Below, one piece after another: positions 13,263-13,311 of a DNA stretch of 13,311 nucleotides (the first letter of the stretch is position 1; each line of letters opens with the position of its first letter). The position numbers were made by a program, and so were the translations under genes. Source of the stretch: Gammaproteobacteria bacterium (GTDB lineage Bacteria > Pseudomonadota > Gammaproteobacteria > Chromatiales > Chromatiaceae); NCBI GenBank assembly GCA_015231665.1, contig JADGBD010000017.1, positions 2,690-16,000 of the forward strand, in the 5' to 3' direction. Under the pieces are notes generated by a model. It searched no databases. It was not told the DNA's origin and saw only the letters and a program-made list of their open reading frames with translations.

Positions 13263-13311
13263 TCGCTTTCTACAAAGCATTGAGCGCTCTATCGCTAAAG
13301 CATTCAAGGTT

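Larger units (their letters stand above)
13122..13311 (-). other. 16S-23S internal transcribed spacer, partial
   Basis: The 190 nt upstream of 23S carry no protein gene and no tRNA. They resemble gammaproteobacterial rRNA spacers: an antitermination boxA-like element, a hairpin and the start of the 23S processing stem. The 16S gene and any spacer tRNAs lie beyond the right edge. Confidence 0.85.

Noticed and set aside
13122..13311. tRNA gene in the 16S-23S spacer
   Set aside because: No cloverleaf, T-loop TTCGA motif or CCA end could be found in the 190 nt available; spacer tRNAs, if any, lie beyond the window.

Overview
The window comes from a Gram-negative bacterium, most likely a non-enteric gammaproteobacterium. 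The evidence is a 23S/5S rRNA pair with gammaproteobacterial sequence throughout, a YcbB-type L,D-transpeptidase, a lipobox-bearing c-type cytochrome, GC-rich coding DNA, and a site with perfect Crp-family half-sites. I cannot name the genus from sequence alone.

Layout. Positions 4-4914 (minus) hold a very large membrane hybrid histidine kinase: two transmembrane segments, dCACHE-like periplasmic sensor, four PAS domains, HisKA, HATPase, two receivers and an Hpt. A 374-bp divergent region (4915-5288) carries a plausible promoter for that kinase and, facing the other way, a Crp-type site about 60 bp from a -10 element. Next on the plus strand come a small monohaem cytochrome c lipoprotein (5289-5645) and a cytoplasmic bacteriohemerythrin-HisKA-HATPase-REC kinase (5692-7488, TTG start), which look like one operon. 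The two kinases share near-identical phosphorylation cores. Only the large one has an Hpt and neither has an output domain, so a shared redox/oxygen phosphorelay is a reasonable hypothesis. A YcbB/LdtD-like L,D-transpeptidase (7475-9517, minus) converges on the kinase operon and overlaps its end by 14 bp. Its leader region contains a REP-like palindrome.

From 9833 to the right edge is the distal part of an rRNA operon on the minus strand: partial 16S-23S spacer with a boxA-like element, 23S rRNA, 5S rRNA and a strong intrinsic terminator 10 nt after 5S.

The most unusual feature lies in the 23S gene. The tip of helix 68 is replaced by an intervening sequence of about 297 nt (11128-11424). It is closed by a 22-bp helix and almost filled by an intact GIY-YIG nuclease ORF (11090-11398). 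The ORF has no stop codon inside the insert. It reads on through mature rRNA and stops at the UAA formed by the helix-69 loop (E. coli U1911-A1912-A1913). Apart from the insert, the 23S is compact (about 2.72 kb against 2.90 kb in E. coli), with the largest loss around helices 57-59 in domain III and smaller losses near helices 9-10 and 63.
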